A DNA stretch of 64,000 bases from Caulobacter rhizosphaerae (GTDB lineage Bacteria; Pseudomonadota; Alphaproteobacteria; Caulobacterales; Caulobacteraceae), in the NCBI RefSeq assembly GCF_010977555.1, contig NZ_CP048815.1, positions 5,448,501-5,512,500 on the forward strand, given 5' to 3'. Position numbers and translations under genes: made by a program. Positions 1 to 9,275 of the stretch are shown one piece after another (position 1 is the stretch's first letter; every line of letters starts with the position of its first letter). Under the pieces are notes generated by a model, which saw only the letters and a list, made by a program, of their open reading frames with translations, ran no database searches and was not told the origin of the DNA.

Positions 1-135
1 CTGACCTCATTCCGGTGGTGGTCGTCGTATCATTTCATAGGTTTGGCGTGGGATGGCTAGGCCGTCGCGACGGTTCCGCCTCCAGGTCGGGGCCAGGCCT
101 TTCAGGCCGGGCCCTTCCGTCGGCCGATGAGCCCC

Positions 136-333
136 TCAGTCGGGTTCCTTAGGAGGCGGTGAGGATGATCCCCCGATGCGGCCCGCGCGGGCGGCCAGTT
201 CGCGGTTCTGGGAGAAGCTGCGTTTCCCAGACGGCACGCTGGCGCCGCCGCGAGCGGCGATTTCCCGGCGGCGTTCCGGGCTGATGGCGGCGAAGCCGCG
301 CTTGGCCTTGGGTTTTTCACCATCGAGCGTCAT
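136..333 (-). CDS. KGG-motif stress-type small protein
   Basis: A 65-residue, very hydrophilic protein. It carries the pattern GFAAISPERRREIAARGG followed by a second serine/glycine/arginine-rich segment ending in a GRIGG motif, which resembles the KGG/Con-10 repeat family of small general-stress proteins. I chose the ATG at 333 because GGAGG lies about six bases upstream; the frame stays open further upstream to 534 but that part reads like non-coding sequence. The family is usually linked to stress or stationary-phase survival, with no known enzymatic activity. It stands alone, transcribed in the same direction as the dioxygenase-like gene upstream of it. Confidence 0.7.
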   Translation of the reverse strand: MTLDGEKPKAKRGFAAISPERRREIAARGGASVPSGKRSFSQNRELAARAGRIGGSSSPPPKEPD

Positions 334-470
334 GACCGCCTCCATCCGATGATGGAGTTGGCGCGCGCGCCCGGAAGTGATCCCCCTCTTATGTTGGTTC
401 GAAGGCCATTCAGGGGAACTGGGGCTGGCCTCCCGCGAGCTGGCGGCCGCCGTGAGCGCGATCAACGCGG

Positions 471-1400
471 CTAAAACGGTCGCCCCCTTCGCGCGCACGC
501 ATGGGGCCGCTGGCGCAGCAGAAGGCGGTTGCAATAGGCGTCCACCATCGCCTCGCTCTCGACGGGCTCGTAGCGGAACGCGAATACGGGCAGCAGCGAA
601 TACTGCACCTGGAGCATCAGGCGCGGGCCTGTGGTCGGACGGCCGCCACAGTGCACCCCCAAGGTATCGGCCATGAAGGTGGTGCCCATCGGCCCTGTCA
701 CGATCGCTATCTTGTGACCCCCGAAGCGCGTTTCAATTTCGAGCTGCGTGTAGGCCCTCGTGGTCAATCCGAAGGCGGTGTCGTGGGATCTTCGGACGAA
801 ACTGTGCGGGCCCGAGCCAGCGTCGACGTCCGATAGATAGATGAACAGCTTCAGGAAGCGCCAGTCGTCGACATCGCGATGAAAGCTCTGAAACCGCCTG
901 GCCTCGCGGCTGAACGGGAATGTCCAGCGCACGCCGATGCTTGAAATCGTTGGTTTGCAGCCCAGATAGTCCGCCGCGATCCGCAGAACCCGCGGCGCGT
1001 TTACGAGCGTCAGCAGACCTGGACACGCAAGGACGGTCTCCAGGCTGTAATCCGCCGCGGCGGCGCCCGCCGGCAGTTGTTCGACAGGGAGGCGCCCGCC
1101 GTTCGGCGCGGCGACCATGGCGCCGCGGAAATAGTCGGCGATCCGCTTGATCTCGGCCCGGGGAACGAGGGGCGGCAGCATGGCCAGCCCCTCCTTCCTG
1201 AGGTCGGCCAGCACGGTTCTGCACGTCCCGTCGCGTGGCCAGGTCACTGGTCCGCCCTGTCGCACGCGCACGGCCGCGGCGATGAGAAACGACAGGGCGC
1301 GGCGGATCACGGGCGCGGTCGCCATCCGCTGTCCGTAATAGAACAGCGCGCGTCGCGCCTGGAACCCGGGCCCAGGCTTGAGCCGAGCATAGGGGATCAT
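471..1400 (-). CDS. Phytanoyl-CoA dioxygenase (PhyH) family protein
   Basis: A 309-residue protein with the signature of Fe(II)/2-oxoglutarate dioxygenases of the PhyH type: HRD at residues 174-176 (the H-x-D iron ligands), a second histidine at about 250 in GVHCGGR, and an arginine near 260 placed to bind 2-oxoglutarate. The substrate cannot be told from the sequence; relatives hydroxylate lipids, amino acids or secondary metabolites. The ATG at 1400 is preceded by GAGGGCACC and gives a start typical of the family, so I prefer it to the further upstream start at 1475. The gene is divergent from the polysaccharide export gene at 1601 and may share a promoter region with it, but nothing ties it to that pathway. 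Confidence 0.75.
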   Translation of the reverse strand: MIPYARLKPGPGFQARRALFYYGQRMATAPVIRRALSFLIAAAVRVRQGGPVTWPRDGTCRTVLADLRKEGLAMLPPLVPRAEIKRIADYFRGAMVAAPNGGRLPVEQLPAGAAAADYSLETVLACPGLLTLVNAPRVLRIAADYLGCKPTISSIGVRWTFPFSREARRFQSFHRDVDDWRFLKLFIYLSDVDAGSGPHSFVRRSHDTAFGLTTRAYTQLEIETRFGGHKIAIVTGPMGTTFMADTLGVHCGGRPTTGPRLMLQVQYSLLPVFAFRYEPVESEAMVDAYCNRLLLRQRPHACARRGRPF

Positions 1401-1600
1401 GGTGCCCTCGTGGTGTGGTGCGGCATCTCGCCCAGGGGCCGAATAGCGCCTTCTCACCGGCCGCCGATCCATCATTCGACATAGTCATGATCGTCCCAGT
1501 GTTCCTATTCATGGGGTGCAACCGCTCGATCGTTCAGCGGCGAGCGGAGACCGGGGCGACGCCACGTGGCCCGGGTCGCAGGCGTAAAAGGGGCCAAACA

Positions 1601-2326
1601 TTGGAACGTCGACTGTCGAGCATCTCCGCGGCCGCTGACGGATCGTCCGGACGACGGACCCTCAAGATCAGCGTTGCGCATCATTGGCGGAAGCTCGGCG
1701 TTGTAAGCGTGCTCTGCGCGGTGATCCCGCTAGCCGCCAACGCCCAGCCCGCCACGGACCTTGGCCGACACGCGCCCGTGTCGGAGGCGCCCGTGTCCGA
1801 GGGGGGCGTGTCCGAGGCGGCCGACTACCTCATCGGCCCGGGCGACATCCTCCAGATTTTCGTCTGGAAGAACCCTGACCTTTCGGTGGAAGCGCCGGTC
1901 CGCCCCGACGGTCGGATCACCACCCCGCTGGTGCAGGACATCCAGGCGCAGGGCCGCCGGCCGACGGAACTGGCCGAAAACCTCCAAACCTCGCTTTCCA
2001 ACTATATCCAGGAGCCGGTGGTCACCGTCGTGGTGAAAGCCTTCGCCGCGCCGGGCAACTCGGCCGCGGTTCGTGTCATCGGGGCGGCCGTGACGCCCAA
2101 GACGGTCCCGTATCGGGCCGGGCTCACCGCGCTGGACGTGCTGATCGATGTCGGCGGCCTCACCATGTTCGCCAATGGCAACGGGGCCAAGCTGCTGAGG
2201 CGCGAGAACGGCGCCTACCAGTCCTACCCGCTGCGGCTCAAGGACCTGGTCCGATCGGGCGACTTGCAAGCCAACGTGAACCTGATGCCGGGCGACATCA
2301 TCCGCATCCCTGAACGGATGTTCTGA
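1601..2326 (+). CDS. Wza-type polysaccharide export protein (XrtA-system type)
   Basis: Outer-membrane polysaccharide export protein. After a hydrophobic signal segment ending in LAANAQ there is a Poly_export domain beginning YLIGPGDILQIFVWKNPDLS, with VRPDGRITTPLVQDIQAQG, and then a SLBB-like domain (FANGNGAKLLRRENG to MPGDIIRIPERMF). This is the layout of the short exporters of exosortase-associated loci. The start is uncertain: TTG at 1601 with AAAAGGGG upstream gives 241 residues and a sensible signal peptide, while the frame is open back to 1415 with start codons that would give an implausible N-terminus. It is the first gene of a run of export genes on the plus strand. Confidence 0.82.
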   Translation: MERRLSSISAAADGSSGRRTLKISVAHHWRKLGVVSVLCAVIPLAANAQPATDLGRHAPVSEAPVSEGGVSEAADYLIGPGDILQIFVWKNPDLSVEAPVRPDGRITTPLVQDIQAQGRRPTELAENLQTSLSNYIQEPVVTVVVKAFAAPGNSAAVRVIGAAVTPKTVPYRAGLTALDVLIDVGGLTMFANGNGAKLLRRENGAYQSYPLRLKDLVRSGDLQANVNLMPGDIIRIPERMF

Positions 2327-2395
2327 CCGAGCCCATCGGCCTTCAATGCCGACCCCGCCCGAGGGCGAGGCCGGCTTCGAGAGAGTAGTGCTTCC

Positions 2396-3760
2396 ATGCT
2401 CGATCCCCTCTTCACGCTCATCAGGAACGAAAGCCGCCGGATCTGGTGCTACCGCTGGCTGGCGGCCGCGACCACCGTGGCCCTGTGGGGCGGCGCGGCG
2501 GCCTACGTTCTTCATCTCCCGAACGAATACGACGCCTGGGGGCAGATCTACGTGAACGGCCAGACGCCGCTCGCCGCCACCGCTGAGGGCATGTCCATCG
2601 TGGGGGAAGGCTATGGCAGCCCCTACGTCGTCCAGAAGACGCTGCTCAACGACGTCAACCTCGAGAAGGTCGTGCGGCGGATGGATCCGGCGGCGGCGTC
2701 GATGAACCGGGCCGCCCTTGAGGTGGAGATGGCCCGGCTCAGGAAGAAGATCACCCTGGCGCGAGACCCGGGAGAGGATTTCGTCGAGCTTCATGTCAAG
2801 GACAAGGACCCGGTTCGGGCGCGCGACGTGGTGCGGCTGTTGTTGAACCAGTTCGTCGCCCGCAACGTGGATCGCGCTCAAGCCGATCTCGGACGGGCGG
2901 GCCAGTTCCTCGACGAGCAGGTGGATTCCTACGCCGCGATGGTCGCGGCCTCGCAAATCAAGATCGCCGAATTTCGGCGAAGCCACCCCACGGTGTCGGC
3001 CACGACGATCGACACTGGCTTCCAGGACTCGAGGCCGGCCCCCGCGCCCGTCGCCCAGGCGGCTCCGGCGCCAAGGTCCTTCGCCGCCGCCAAGCGCGTG
3101 ACGGAGCTGGAGTCGCAACTCACGGGCCTCCGCGCCACCTACACCGAACAGTATCCGGACGTTATCGCGACCCGCCGGCAGCTCGCCGAAGCGCTCCGCG
3201 CGCGCGATCTGGAGGAGAGGGAGGCCCTGACCACCGCGCCCCGATCGCCGGCCCTGGTCGCGGGATATGCGCCGCGGCGGATCATGCCCGTCCCCATCCC
3301 GCCCGAGGTCGCTTCGGAATGGACCAATTTGCAGAAGAACGACGAGGTGCTTCGCAACGCCTACCAGCAACTGCTCAACAAGCGTGTCGCCACCCGGATG
3401 TCGCAGGCCGTCTACGGCGCCGACGGCGTCGGCAAGTACCAGGTCACCCGGGAGCCTACGGTTCCGACGGCCCCGATCGGGCCGCACCGCGTCCTTTACC
3501 TGGCTCTGGCCGGCGTGCTCGCGATCGGCGGCGGGCTGGCGGCGGGATGGCTGCGGGCCGCGACAAGGAGCATATTCGTATCGACGCAGGAGCTGGAACA
3601 GGCCGTGCAGCTTCCCGTGATCGGCACGCTGTCCTGGGAGCCCGCATGGAACGCCCGGCCGACTCGGCTGGCGCGCGCGCCGAGACGCATCGGCGGCCCG
3701 GCGTCGAACCCGCCCATCATCCTGAAATCCTATCGTACAACCTGGGATTACCGGCCGTGA
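2396..3760 (+). CDS. Wzz/GumC-like chain-length determinant
   Basis: A 454-residue inner-membrane protein of the polysaccharide co-polymerase family. One transmembrane segment lies at about residues 17-42, a large periplasmic region rich in charged helices follows (coiled-coil around residues 230-290 with [22 protein letters not shown], typical of the family), and the second transmembrane segment ([20 protein letters not shown]) is at about 363-383, followed by a cytoplasmic tail of about 70 residues. It sets chain length together with the ATPase encoded immediately downstream, with which it shares a GTGA stop/start overlap. Confidence 0.88.
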   Translation: MLDPLFTLIRNESRRIWCYRWLAAATTVALWGGAAAYVLHLPNEYDAWGQIYVNGQTPLAATAEGMSIVGEGYGSPYVVQKTLLNDVNLEKVVRRMDPAAASMNRAALEVEMARLRKKITLARDPGEDFVELHVKDKDPVRARDVVRLLLNQFVARNVDRAQADLGRAGQFLDEQVDSYAAMVAASQIKIAEFRRSHPTVSATTIDTGFQDSRPAPAPVAQAAPAPRSFAAAKRVTELESQLTGLRATYTEQYPDVIATRRQLAEALRARDLEEREALTTAPRSPALVAGYAPRRIMPVPIPPEVASEWTNLQKNDEVLRNAYQQLLNKRVATRMSQAVYGADGVGKYQVTREPTVPTAPIGPHRVLYLALAGVLAIGGGLAAGWLRAATRSIFVSTQELEQAVQLPVIGTLSWEPAWNARPTRLARAPRRIGGPASNPPIILKSYRTTWDYRP

Positions 3761-4575
3761 GCAACATGCCTCAACTCCTCCCGAGCCTCGTCGCGACCGA
3801 CTCCAGGGCCCTGACGACCAACAACCGCGACACGCCCCTGGTCCAGAACCTGTGGACACGGGCCGGAGAGCTGAAGCGGGTCGGCGTGGTCGCCCCGCCC
3901 CGCTTCGACGAATCCCGCACGCGCGAGGAGTTCCGGGTCCTGAAGCGACACATGCTGGCGCGGATGGAAGCGGATGTCGGGCCCTACGATCCCCGGACGA
4001 TCCTGATCACCAGCGCTTCGCCTGGCGAAGGCAAGACCACGATGACCCTCGGGCTCGCCTTGAGCTTCATGTTTGAGCACGACCGTCGCGTCGTCCTCAT
4101 CGACACCGACATGGGCGGTTCCGAGCTCTCCAGGCGCATGAAGCTCGGCGACCAGCTGGGACTTCTCGACTATCTGGACGACGAGGATCTGGAAGTCAGC
4201 GACATCCTGTACCCCACCAGCGTCCGAGGCGTTTACGCCGTCCCGTTCGGTCGGCCCCGCATAACGGCGCCAGAGCTGATGGCCGGCCAACGCATGGGGC
4301 GCCTGATCGAGACGCTGCATCACGGAAGCGAGGAGCGGATCGTGATCATGGACTCCGGCTCGGTGCTCTCCTGCAGCGCGACCGTCTCGCTGGCCAAGCA
4401 CGCCGGCCAGATCCTCTTCATCGCGGCCATGGGCGAGTCGAAGCGGGCGGAAGTCGACGAAGGACTGGGCATCCTGCACCGCCACGCCGGTCCGCTTGAC
4501 GCGGCGCGTGTCGCGCTGGTCTTCAACAAGACCGACCGGTCGCAGTCGCACGTTCGCTATTCCAGGCGGCATTGA
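3757..4575 (+). CDS. CpsD/CapB-like tyrosine autokinase-type ATPase
   Basis: A 272-residue cytoplasmic P-loop ATPase related to BY-kinases. It has Walker [10 protein letters not shown] at about residues 88-96, Walker A' VVLIDTD at about 113-119 and a degenerate Walker B ([10 protein letters not shown]) in place of the usual D-T-P-P. The usual C-terminal tyrosine cluster is absent: the tail contains a single tyrosine (VRYSRRH). The start GTG at 3757 overlaps the stop of the Wzz-like gene; an ATG at 3766 is an alternative. Its expected role is to control polymerisation through the co-polymerase. The shortage of tyrosines makes classical autophosphorylation on a tail uncertain. Confidence 0.85.
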   Translation: MSNMPQLLPSLVATDSRALTTNNRDTPLVQNLWTRAGELKRVGVVAPPRFDESRTREEFRVLKRHMLARMEADVGPYDPRTILITSASPGEGKTTMTLGLALSFMFEHDRRVVLIDTDMGGSELSRRMKLGDQLGLLDYLDDEDLEVSDILYPTSVRGVYAVPFGRPRITAPELMAGQRMGRLIETLHHGSEERIVIMDSGSVLSCSATVSLAKHAGQILFIAAMGESKRAEVDEGLGILHRHAGPLDAARVALVFNKTDRSQSHVRYSRRH

Positions 4576-4604
4576 GCCGGTCGGCTCGGGGGAAACGGCG
4601 GAAC

Positions 4605-6083
4605 ATGTCTTGCGAACACCCCTCGCAGCGGAAACCTCATCCCGGCGTTACGTGGGCCGCGCTCTTCTGTACAACCTGCATGACCCTGACCGCAGGCGTC
4701 GCGCCAGCCGCGGAACCCGTCGATCAACGCCCGTTCTCGATCACCCCGACCTTGGGCGTTCAGGGCGTCTACACCGACAATGCGCGCGTCACCGCCTCCG
4801 ACAGGACGTCGGACTTCATCCTGCGTGGCCTGCTCGGCGTGGAAGCCAATCTCGCCACCAGCCGCGTGACGGCCCGGGCTGTCGGCGAGGCGTCCTACGA
4901 CGTCTATTCGCGCCTGTCGGACTTCAACGGGGGGTCTGTGTCCGGCAACGGCGCCGCGAACCTGCAGCTGATCCGGGACACCCTCGCCATCGAGGCCGAA
5001 GGCGCGGTCACCAATGGCTCCATCTCGACATTCGGCGCCCCCGCCACCCAGCGTCACGGGGTCGGCGGACGCGTCCGGCTGTCCACCTACGCCGTGGGCC
5101 CGCGCCTGACGATGACGCGAGGCGATCACGTCGACGTCGCGGCGGCGGCGCGCTTCTCGCAGGTCTTCTACGCGACGAACGACCGCGATTCCGCCCGGGC
5201 GCTGCCGGAAGACGACAGCATCGTCCAGCTGGTCGGCAGCGTCGGCAGCGGCGCGCGGCTGCGGCGATACGAATGGCTGACCACCGGCGAGTTCGTCAAG
5301 GACGACCATGGCTACAAGGCCGCGAACGCGGTCCAGTCGGTGTTCGTGGGACTCCGGCCGAAAGTCCGCCTGATCTCGCGCGTCGGCTATGAGCGCGTCA
5401 CGCCGCCGGGCATTGCGCGCATCACCGCGCCGATCGCCAGCGCCGGGTTGGAGTTCACGCCGAACGCGCGCTCGAAGATCAGCGTCGAAGGCGGCAGCCG
5501 ATACCACCGCACCGCCTGGGCGGCCGACGCCAATTTCCAGGTCTCGCGAACCTTGCAGCTGATCGGCGCCTATTCGAAGACGATCCAGCCGGGCCAGCTC
5601 GCCGTGGCCAGATCGTTCCGCGAGTTCGTCCAGCGCAGCGCACAACTGCAACTGCCGAACGCGCCGACGGGCTTCACGTTCGACGGCAACCTCTACGGCG
5701 AGACATCGGTGTACAGGTCCGGCGAGCTGCGCGCGCTCTATACGGGCGCCACCGATTCCCTGACGGCCTCGGGAAGCTGGACGAACAGGACCTTCCTGCG
5801 GTCGGGCGGCCGTGACCGAACCTTCATCGGTCAAGTGGACTACACTCGGCGTCTTCGACCGGACCTCACGCTCTCCCTCGGAACGCACTACGCCCACACC
5901 TATGAGAGCCTGCTCTATGGGGCGAGCAAGACGCACGGCTTCTCCGGTCGCCTGACCTACAAGATCAATCCGAGAACCGAGTTCGACACTAGGTTCGACC
6001 GGACCAAAAGCCGGCAGCTCTTCCCGGGCGGCGAACGGATCGCCGAAAACGCCGTCTCCATCGGCTTCAGGAGGAGTTTTTGA
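4605..6083 (+). CDS. Outer-membrane beta-barrel, exosortase-locus type
   Basis: A 492-residue protein with a signal peptide (GVTWAALFCTTCMTLTAGVAPAAE) followed by repeated amphipathic strands and a C-terminal phenylalanine (FRRSF), the usual outer-membrane assembly signal. Length and position (after the CpsD-like gene, before the deacetylase) match the TIGR03016-like barrel of exosortase-A loci, thought to assist polysaccharide export across the outer membrane. The ATG at 4605, with a GGGGGA stretch upstream, is preferred over a TTG at 4572 that would overlap the previous stop. The next gene starts within its stop codon. Confidence 0.8.
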   Translation: MSCEHPSQRKPHPGVTWAALFCTTCMTLTAGVAPAAEPVDQRPFSITPTLGVQGVYTDNARVTASDRTSDFILRGLLGVEANLATSRVTARAVGEASYDVYSRLSDFNGGSVSGNGAANLQLIRDTLAIEAEGAVTNGSISTFGAPATQRHGVGGRVRLSTYAVGPRLTMTRGDHVDVAAAARFSQVFYATNDRDSARALPEDDSIVQLVGSVGSGARLRRYEWLTTGEFVKDDHGYKAANAVQSVFVGLRPKVRLISRVGYERVTPPGIARITAPIASAGLEFTPNARSKISVEGGSRYHRTAWAADANFQVSRTLQLIGAYSKTIQPGQLAVARSFREFVQRSAQLQLPNAPTGFTFDGNLYGETSVYRSGELRALYTGATDSLTASGSWTNRTFLRSGGRDRTFIGQVDYTRRLRPDLTLSLGTHYAHTYESLLYGASKTHGFSGRLTYKINPRTEFDTRFDRTKSRQLFPGGERIAENAVSIGFRRSF

Positions 6084-6964
6084 ACCGCCGGGGTGGAAGA
6101 TCGGTCGCGCCGACGGCCCAGGTCATCAATGGCCTCTCCGTCGACGTGGAAGACTACTTCCAGGTTCAGGCCCTTGCCTCCATCTACCCTCGCGCGGACT
6201 GGGAGGGGTGCGAATCCCGGGTGGAGCGCAACACGCAGCTTATCCTCGACGTGTTCGCCGAGGCGAGCGTCAGGGCCACCTTCTTCACCCTGGGCTGGAT
6301 CGCCGTCCGTCACCCTGGCCTCGTCCGCCGCATCGCCGACGCCGGCCACGAGGTCGCCAGCCACGGCTTCAGTCACATCCGGGTGGACAGCCAGACGCCC
6401 GAGGACTTCCGCGACGACGTTCGCAAGTCGCGCCGGGTTCTGGAAGACATCGCCGGCGTGCCGGTGCGGGGCTATCGCGCCGCGACCTTCAGCGTCGGGC
6501 CGCACACGCCCTGGGCTTGGCGGACGCTGGAGGAAGAGGGCTACGCGTACAGCTCGAGCGTCTACCCGGTCGCCCGGGACTTCTATGGCGTTCCGGACGC
6601 GCCGCGCACCGCCTACCGACCCGACGGCGCCACCACGCTCGTCGAGATCCCGATCTCCACCGTCCGCTTCGGCGCGCGCAACTGGCCTTGCGGGGGGGGC
6701 GGCTATTTCCGGCTGCTGCCCTACTGGCTTTCCCGCGCCGCCATCGACCGCGTGAACCGCGTCGATGACATGCCCGCCGTCTTCTACATCCATCCCTGGG
6801 AACTGGACCCCGGACAGCCGCGCGCCAGGGGCGCGCCGCTCAAGTCCCGCCTTCGCCACTACGTGAACCTGTCCAAGACGCACGACCGCCTGAGGCGGCT
6901 GGCCCGCGACTTTCGCTGGGACCGGATAGATCGCGCCTTCGACCTGGCCGGAGGCCCTCGATGA
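6080..6964 (+). CDS. Polysaccharide deacetylase (NodB homology, XrtA-system type)
   Basis: A 294-residue carbohydrate esterase 4 type deacetylase. Metal-binding residues are visible: D22 and D25 in LSVDVEDYF, and the HGFSH motif with H95 and H99. RGYRAATFS and IHPWELD are further conserved positions, and the C-terminal extension is of the DUF3473 kind found in exosortase-associated deacetylases. It probably removes N-acetyl groups from the exported glycan. The TTG start at 6080 has a full AGGAGG ribosome-binding site inside the end of the barrel gene, and its stop overlaps the next ATG, indicating translational coupling. Confidence 0.88.
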   Translation: MNRRGGRSVAPTAQVINGLSVDVEDYFQVQALASIYPRADWEGCESRVERNTQLILDVFAEASVRATFFTLGWIAVRHPGLVRRIADAGHEVASHGFSHIRVDSQTPEDFRDDVRKSRRVLEDIAGVPVRGYRAATFSVGPHTPWAWRTLEEEGYAYSSSVYPVARDFYGVPDAPRTAYRPDGATTLVEIPISTVRFGARNWPCGGGGYFRLLPYWLSRAAIDRVNRVDDMPAVFYIHPWELDPGQPRARGAPLKSRLRHYVNLSKTHDRLRRLARDFRWDRIDRAFDLAGGPR

Positions 6965-7974
6965 CGCCGACTTCCGAGCAACAGTGGGATGAGTTCGTCC
7001 TCAACCATCCCGACGCCACCTTCTTCCACCGATCGGCATGGCGCGAGGTGGCCAGCCAGGTCTTCGGTCACCGGGCCCACTATCTGACCGAGCGTCGTGA
7101 CGATGGAAGCCTCGCGGCGATCCTGCCGATGGTGGAGATCCGCAGCCGCCTTTTCGGCCATGCCCTGATCTCGAACGCCTTCTGCGTTGGCGGCGGCCCG
7201 CTCGCGTCGGACGCGGCTTCGTTGGCCGCCATCCTGGACCAGGCCGAAACACTGGGACGCAAGCTGGGGGTCGACTATGTCGAGCTGCGCGACCTGCCCG
7301 TGGCCTCGGAGAACTGGCGCGCGCGGGGGGACCTCTATGCCGGCTTCGCAGCGCCGATCGCCGCGGCCGAGGAGGACAACTTCGAGCAGCTGCCCAAAAG
7401 GCAGCGGGCTCTCCTCCGCAGGGTCTTTGCGCGCGGCATGACCACCCGCGTCGAGACCTCTCCCCAGGTGTTCTACGACCTCTATTCCCGCACCATGAGA
7501 AACCACGGCACGCCCGCCTTGCCGCCACGATTCTTCGAGCGGCTTTACTCGGTGTTCGGATCGGATTGCGACATCCTGACGGTGAGTTCCGAAGGCCGAC
7601 CCGTCAGCTCGGTCCTGAGCTACTACTTCCGTGGCCAGGTCCTGCCCTACTATACCGGCAGCCTGCCGGAAGCGCGCGCCCTCCAGGCCAACGACCTGAT
7701 GCTCTGGGCCCTCATGCGGCACGCCGCGGAACGCGGCTGCACCACCTTCGATTTCGGGCGCAGCAAGGTCGGAACGGGTCCCTACGAGTTCAAGCGCCAT
7801 TGGGGCTTCGAGCCGCGGCCGATCACGCATCAATATCGATTGCTGAAGTCCAAGGTCCTGCCGAACGTCAATCCCACGAACCCGCGCTACGCCGCGCTGA
7901 TCGGAGTCTGGCGGCGGCTGCCCCTGCCGGTCGCCAACGCGATCTCCCCAATCCTAAGCCGCAGCCTGGCCTAA
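6961..7974 (+). CDS. FemAB-like protein of XrtA/PEP-CTERM loci
   Basis: A 337-residue GNAT-fold FemAB-like protein. The C-terminal half contains YTGSLPEARALQANDLMLWALM and the FDFGRSKVGTGPYEFKRHWGF block typical of the exosortase-associated subfamily (TIGR03019-like). FemAB proteins transfer amino acids from aminoacyl-tRNA; here the likely acceptor is a glycan or lipid-linked sugar, but that is inference. ATG at 6961 overlaps the previous stop (ATGA). Its last six codons lie in the first copy of a perfect 17-bp tandem duplication, and it overlaps the 3' end of the convergent glycosyltransferase gene by four bases. Confidence 0.85.
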   Translation: MTPTSEQQWDEFVLNHPDATFFHRSAWREVASQVFGHRAHYLTERRDDGSLAAILPMVEIRSRLFGHALISNAFCVGGGPLASDAASLAAILDQAETLGRKLGVDYVELRDLPVASENWRARGDLYAGFAAPIAAAEEDNFEQLPKRQRALLRRVFARGMTTRVETSPQVFYDLYSRTMRNHGTPALPPRFFERLYSVFGSDCDILTVSSEGRPVSSVLSYYFRGQVLPYYTGSLPEARALQANDLMLWALMRHAAERGCTTFDFGRSKVGTGPYEFKRHWGFEPRPITHQYRLLKSKVLPNVNPTNPRYAALIGVWRRLPLPVANAISPILSRSLA

Positions 7975-7986
7975 GCCGCAGCCTGG
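7953..7986. repeat. Perfect 17-bp tandem duplication at a convergent gene junction
   Basis: The 17-mer CCTAAGCCGCAGCCTGG occurs twice head-to-tail (7953-7969 and 7970-7986). The second copy supplies the stop codons of both convergent genes: TAA at 7972-7974 for the FemAB-like gene and TAG (reverse strand, 7971-7973) for the glycosyltransferase. Confidence 0.95.
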
Positions 7987-9188
7987 TCTGAAAGCGGCTT
8001 GACCACGTCGGCGATGAGCCGATCCATCGCCTCGAGCTGGACGTCCCAACGATGGTGGCGCTGCACGAACCGCCGGCCGCGGGAACCCAGGTCCGCCGGA
8101 GCGAGGCCCAGCAACACGTCCGCGACCGCCGTCGCGAAGCCTTGAGCGTCCGCCCCCACCAGAACATCGCGCCCCGGCCGCGCGGCGATGCCGTCGAGCG
8201 CGTCGGGCGTGGCCACGACGGGGCGCCCGGCGGCCAAGCCTTCGAGCACCTTGTTCTGGATCCCGCGAGCGATGCGCAGCGGCGCGACCACGACCGCCGC
8301 TCCCGCGAGGTAGGGCCGGACGTCAGGCACCGTGCCGGTCACCTCGACCCCTGGCGTCGCGCGCAGGGCCAACACCCGTGCGGCGGGCGCCGCGCCGACG
8401 ATGCGAAACACCGCGTCGGGTCTGCGCTCACGGACCTTGGGCAGGATCTCGCGCACGAACCATTCGACGCCGTCGATGTTCGGCTCGTAGTCCATGCGGC
8501 CGCAGAAGACGATCGCCGGTTGGATGTTCGGGTTCGGGATCACCCCAAAGCAATCGGCGGCCACCCCGTTGGTGATGACGAGCAGCTTGTCGGCGCCGTC
8601 GGGCTGAAGGTTCGCCAGCAGCCGCCGTTCGGTCTCGGAGACCAGGATCCCGGCGACCGCCGCGTCGAGGGCGCGCCGCTCGAAGCGGATCAGCCGCCGC
8701 GTCTCGGCGGCGTAGATCCAGCGCGCGGGGACCGAGGCGCGTTCGGCGTAGGCGCGCCACTTCTCGGCGTCCGCGTCGACGAAATCCACCACCAGGCGCG
8801 CGCCGGGGCGCATCCGGCCGACGACGTACTGGGCCATGGCGGAGGAGAAGACGAAGACCACGTCCGGGCGGACCTCCCGCAGCACGTCCTCGATCCAGCG
8901 TTCAAGCATCGGATGCCGGAAACGCGCCACGCTCAGAGGCGCCCCGGCAACCGCCGCCCAGGCCATGTTGCGGGCGCGACGGAAGCGGTCGAGGGGGGCG
9001 AAGCAGGCGTCGCGGTAGCGAGCCTTGGCCATCGGCAGGCTCCGCAGGTCGGCCAGGTCGTCCGCCCCCGCGCCGAGCCAGATCTCATGCCGCGCGGCGA
9101 GATGCTCCAGGATATGGAACGCCCGGATCTTGTCGCCCTTGTCGGGCGGGAACGGCACGCGGTGTGCGAGGAACAGAATTTTCGCCAT
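7971..9188 (-). CDS. TIGR03087-type glycosyltransferase of XrtA loci
   Basis: A 405-residue GT-B fold, family GT4-like enzyme. The N-terminus MAKILFLAHRVPFPPDKGDK is a strong signature of the PEP-CTERM-associated stp1/TIGR03087 group; the C-terminal half has FCGRMDYEPNIDGVEWFV and [19 protein letters not shown], the nucleotide-sugar binding region. ATG at 9188 is preferred over a longer open frame because GAGGAC lies just upstream and the family N-terminus starts there. The gene is convergent with the FemAB-like gene and divergent from the amidotransferase gene. Confidence 0.86.
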   Translation of the reverse strand: MAKILFLAHRVPFPPDKGDKIRAFHILEHLAARHEIWLGAGADDLADLRSLPMAKARYRDACFAPLDRFRRARNMAWAAVAGAPLSVARFRHPMLERWIEDVLREVRPDVVFVFSSAMAQYVVGRMRPGARLVVDFVDADAEKWRAYAERASVPARWIYAAETRRLIRFERRALDAAVAGILVSETERRLLANLQPDGADKLLVITNGVAADCFGVIPNPNIQPAIVFCGRMDYEPNIDGVEWFVREILPKVRERRPDAVFRIVGAAPAARVLALRATPGVEVTGTVPDVRPYLAGAAVVVAPLRIARGIQNKVLEGLAAGRPVVATPDALDGIAARPGRDVLVGADAQGFATAVADVLLGLAPADLGSRGRRFVQRHHRWDVQLEAMDRLIADVVKPLSDQAAA

Positions 9189-9275
9189 CGGGGGTCGTCC
9201 TCGCCTTTTGACAGGCCCCGCACGACGCGGCGGAGCCAAACTCCAGTCCTCGGTAGCGGCGGACTTGGAGGCAGC

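Noticed and set aside
1..135. Possible gene or RNA at the left edge
   Set aside because: Only GC-rich sequence with a weak GGCC-rich hairpin; no open frame with coding character and no RNA signature.
1730..3859. Long minus-strand open frame of 709 codons antisense to the Wza and Wzz genes
   Set aside because: Its translation is arginine/glycine/histidine-rich with no recognisable motif, as expected for the complement of GC-rich genes; the plus-strand genes have clear family signatures.
8052..9275. 400-codon N-terminal extension of the amidotransferase frame
   Set aside because: The glutaminase domain needs Cys2 right after the start; ATG 9276 with GGAGG gives this, and the extension is antisense to the TIGR03087-like glycosyltransferase.
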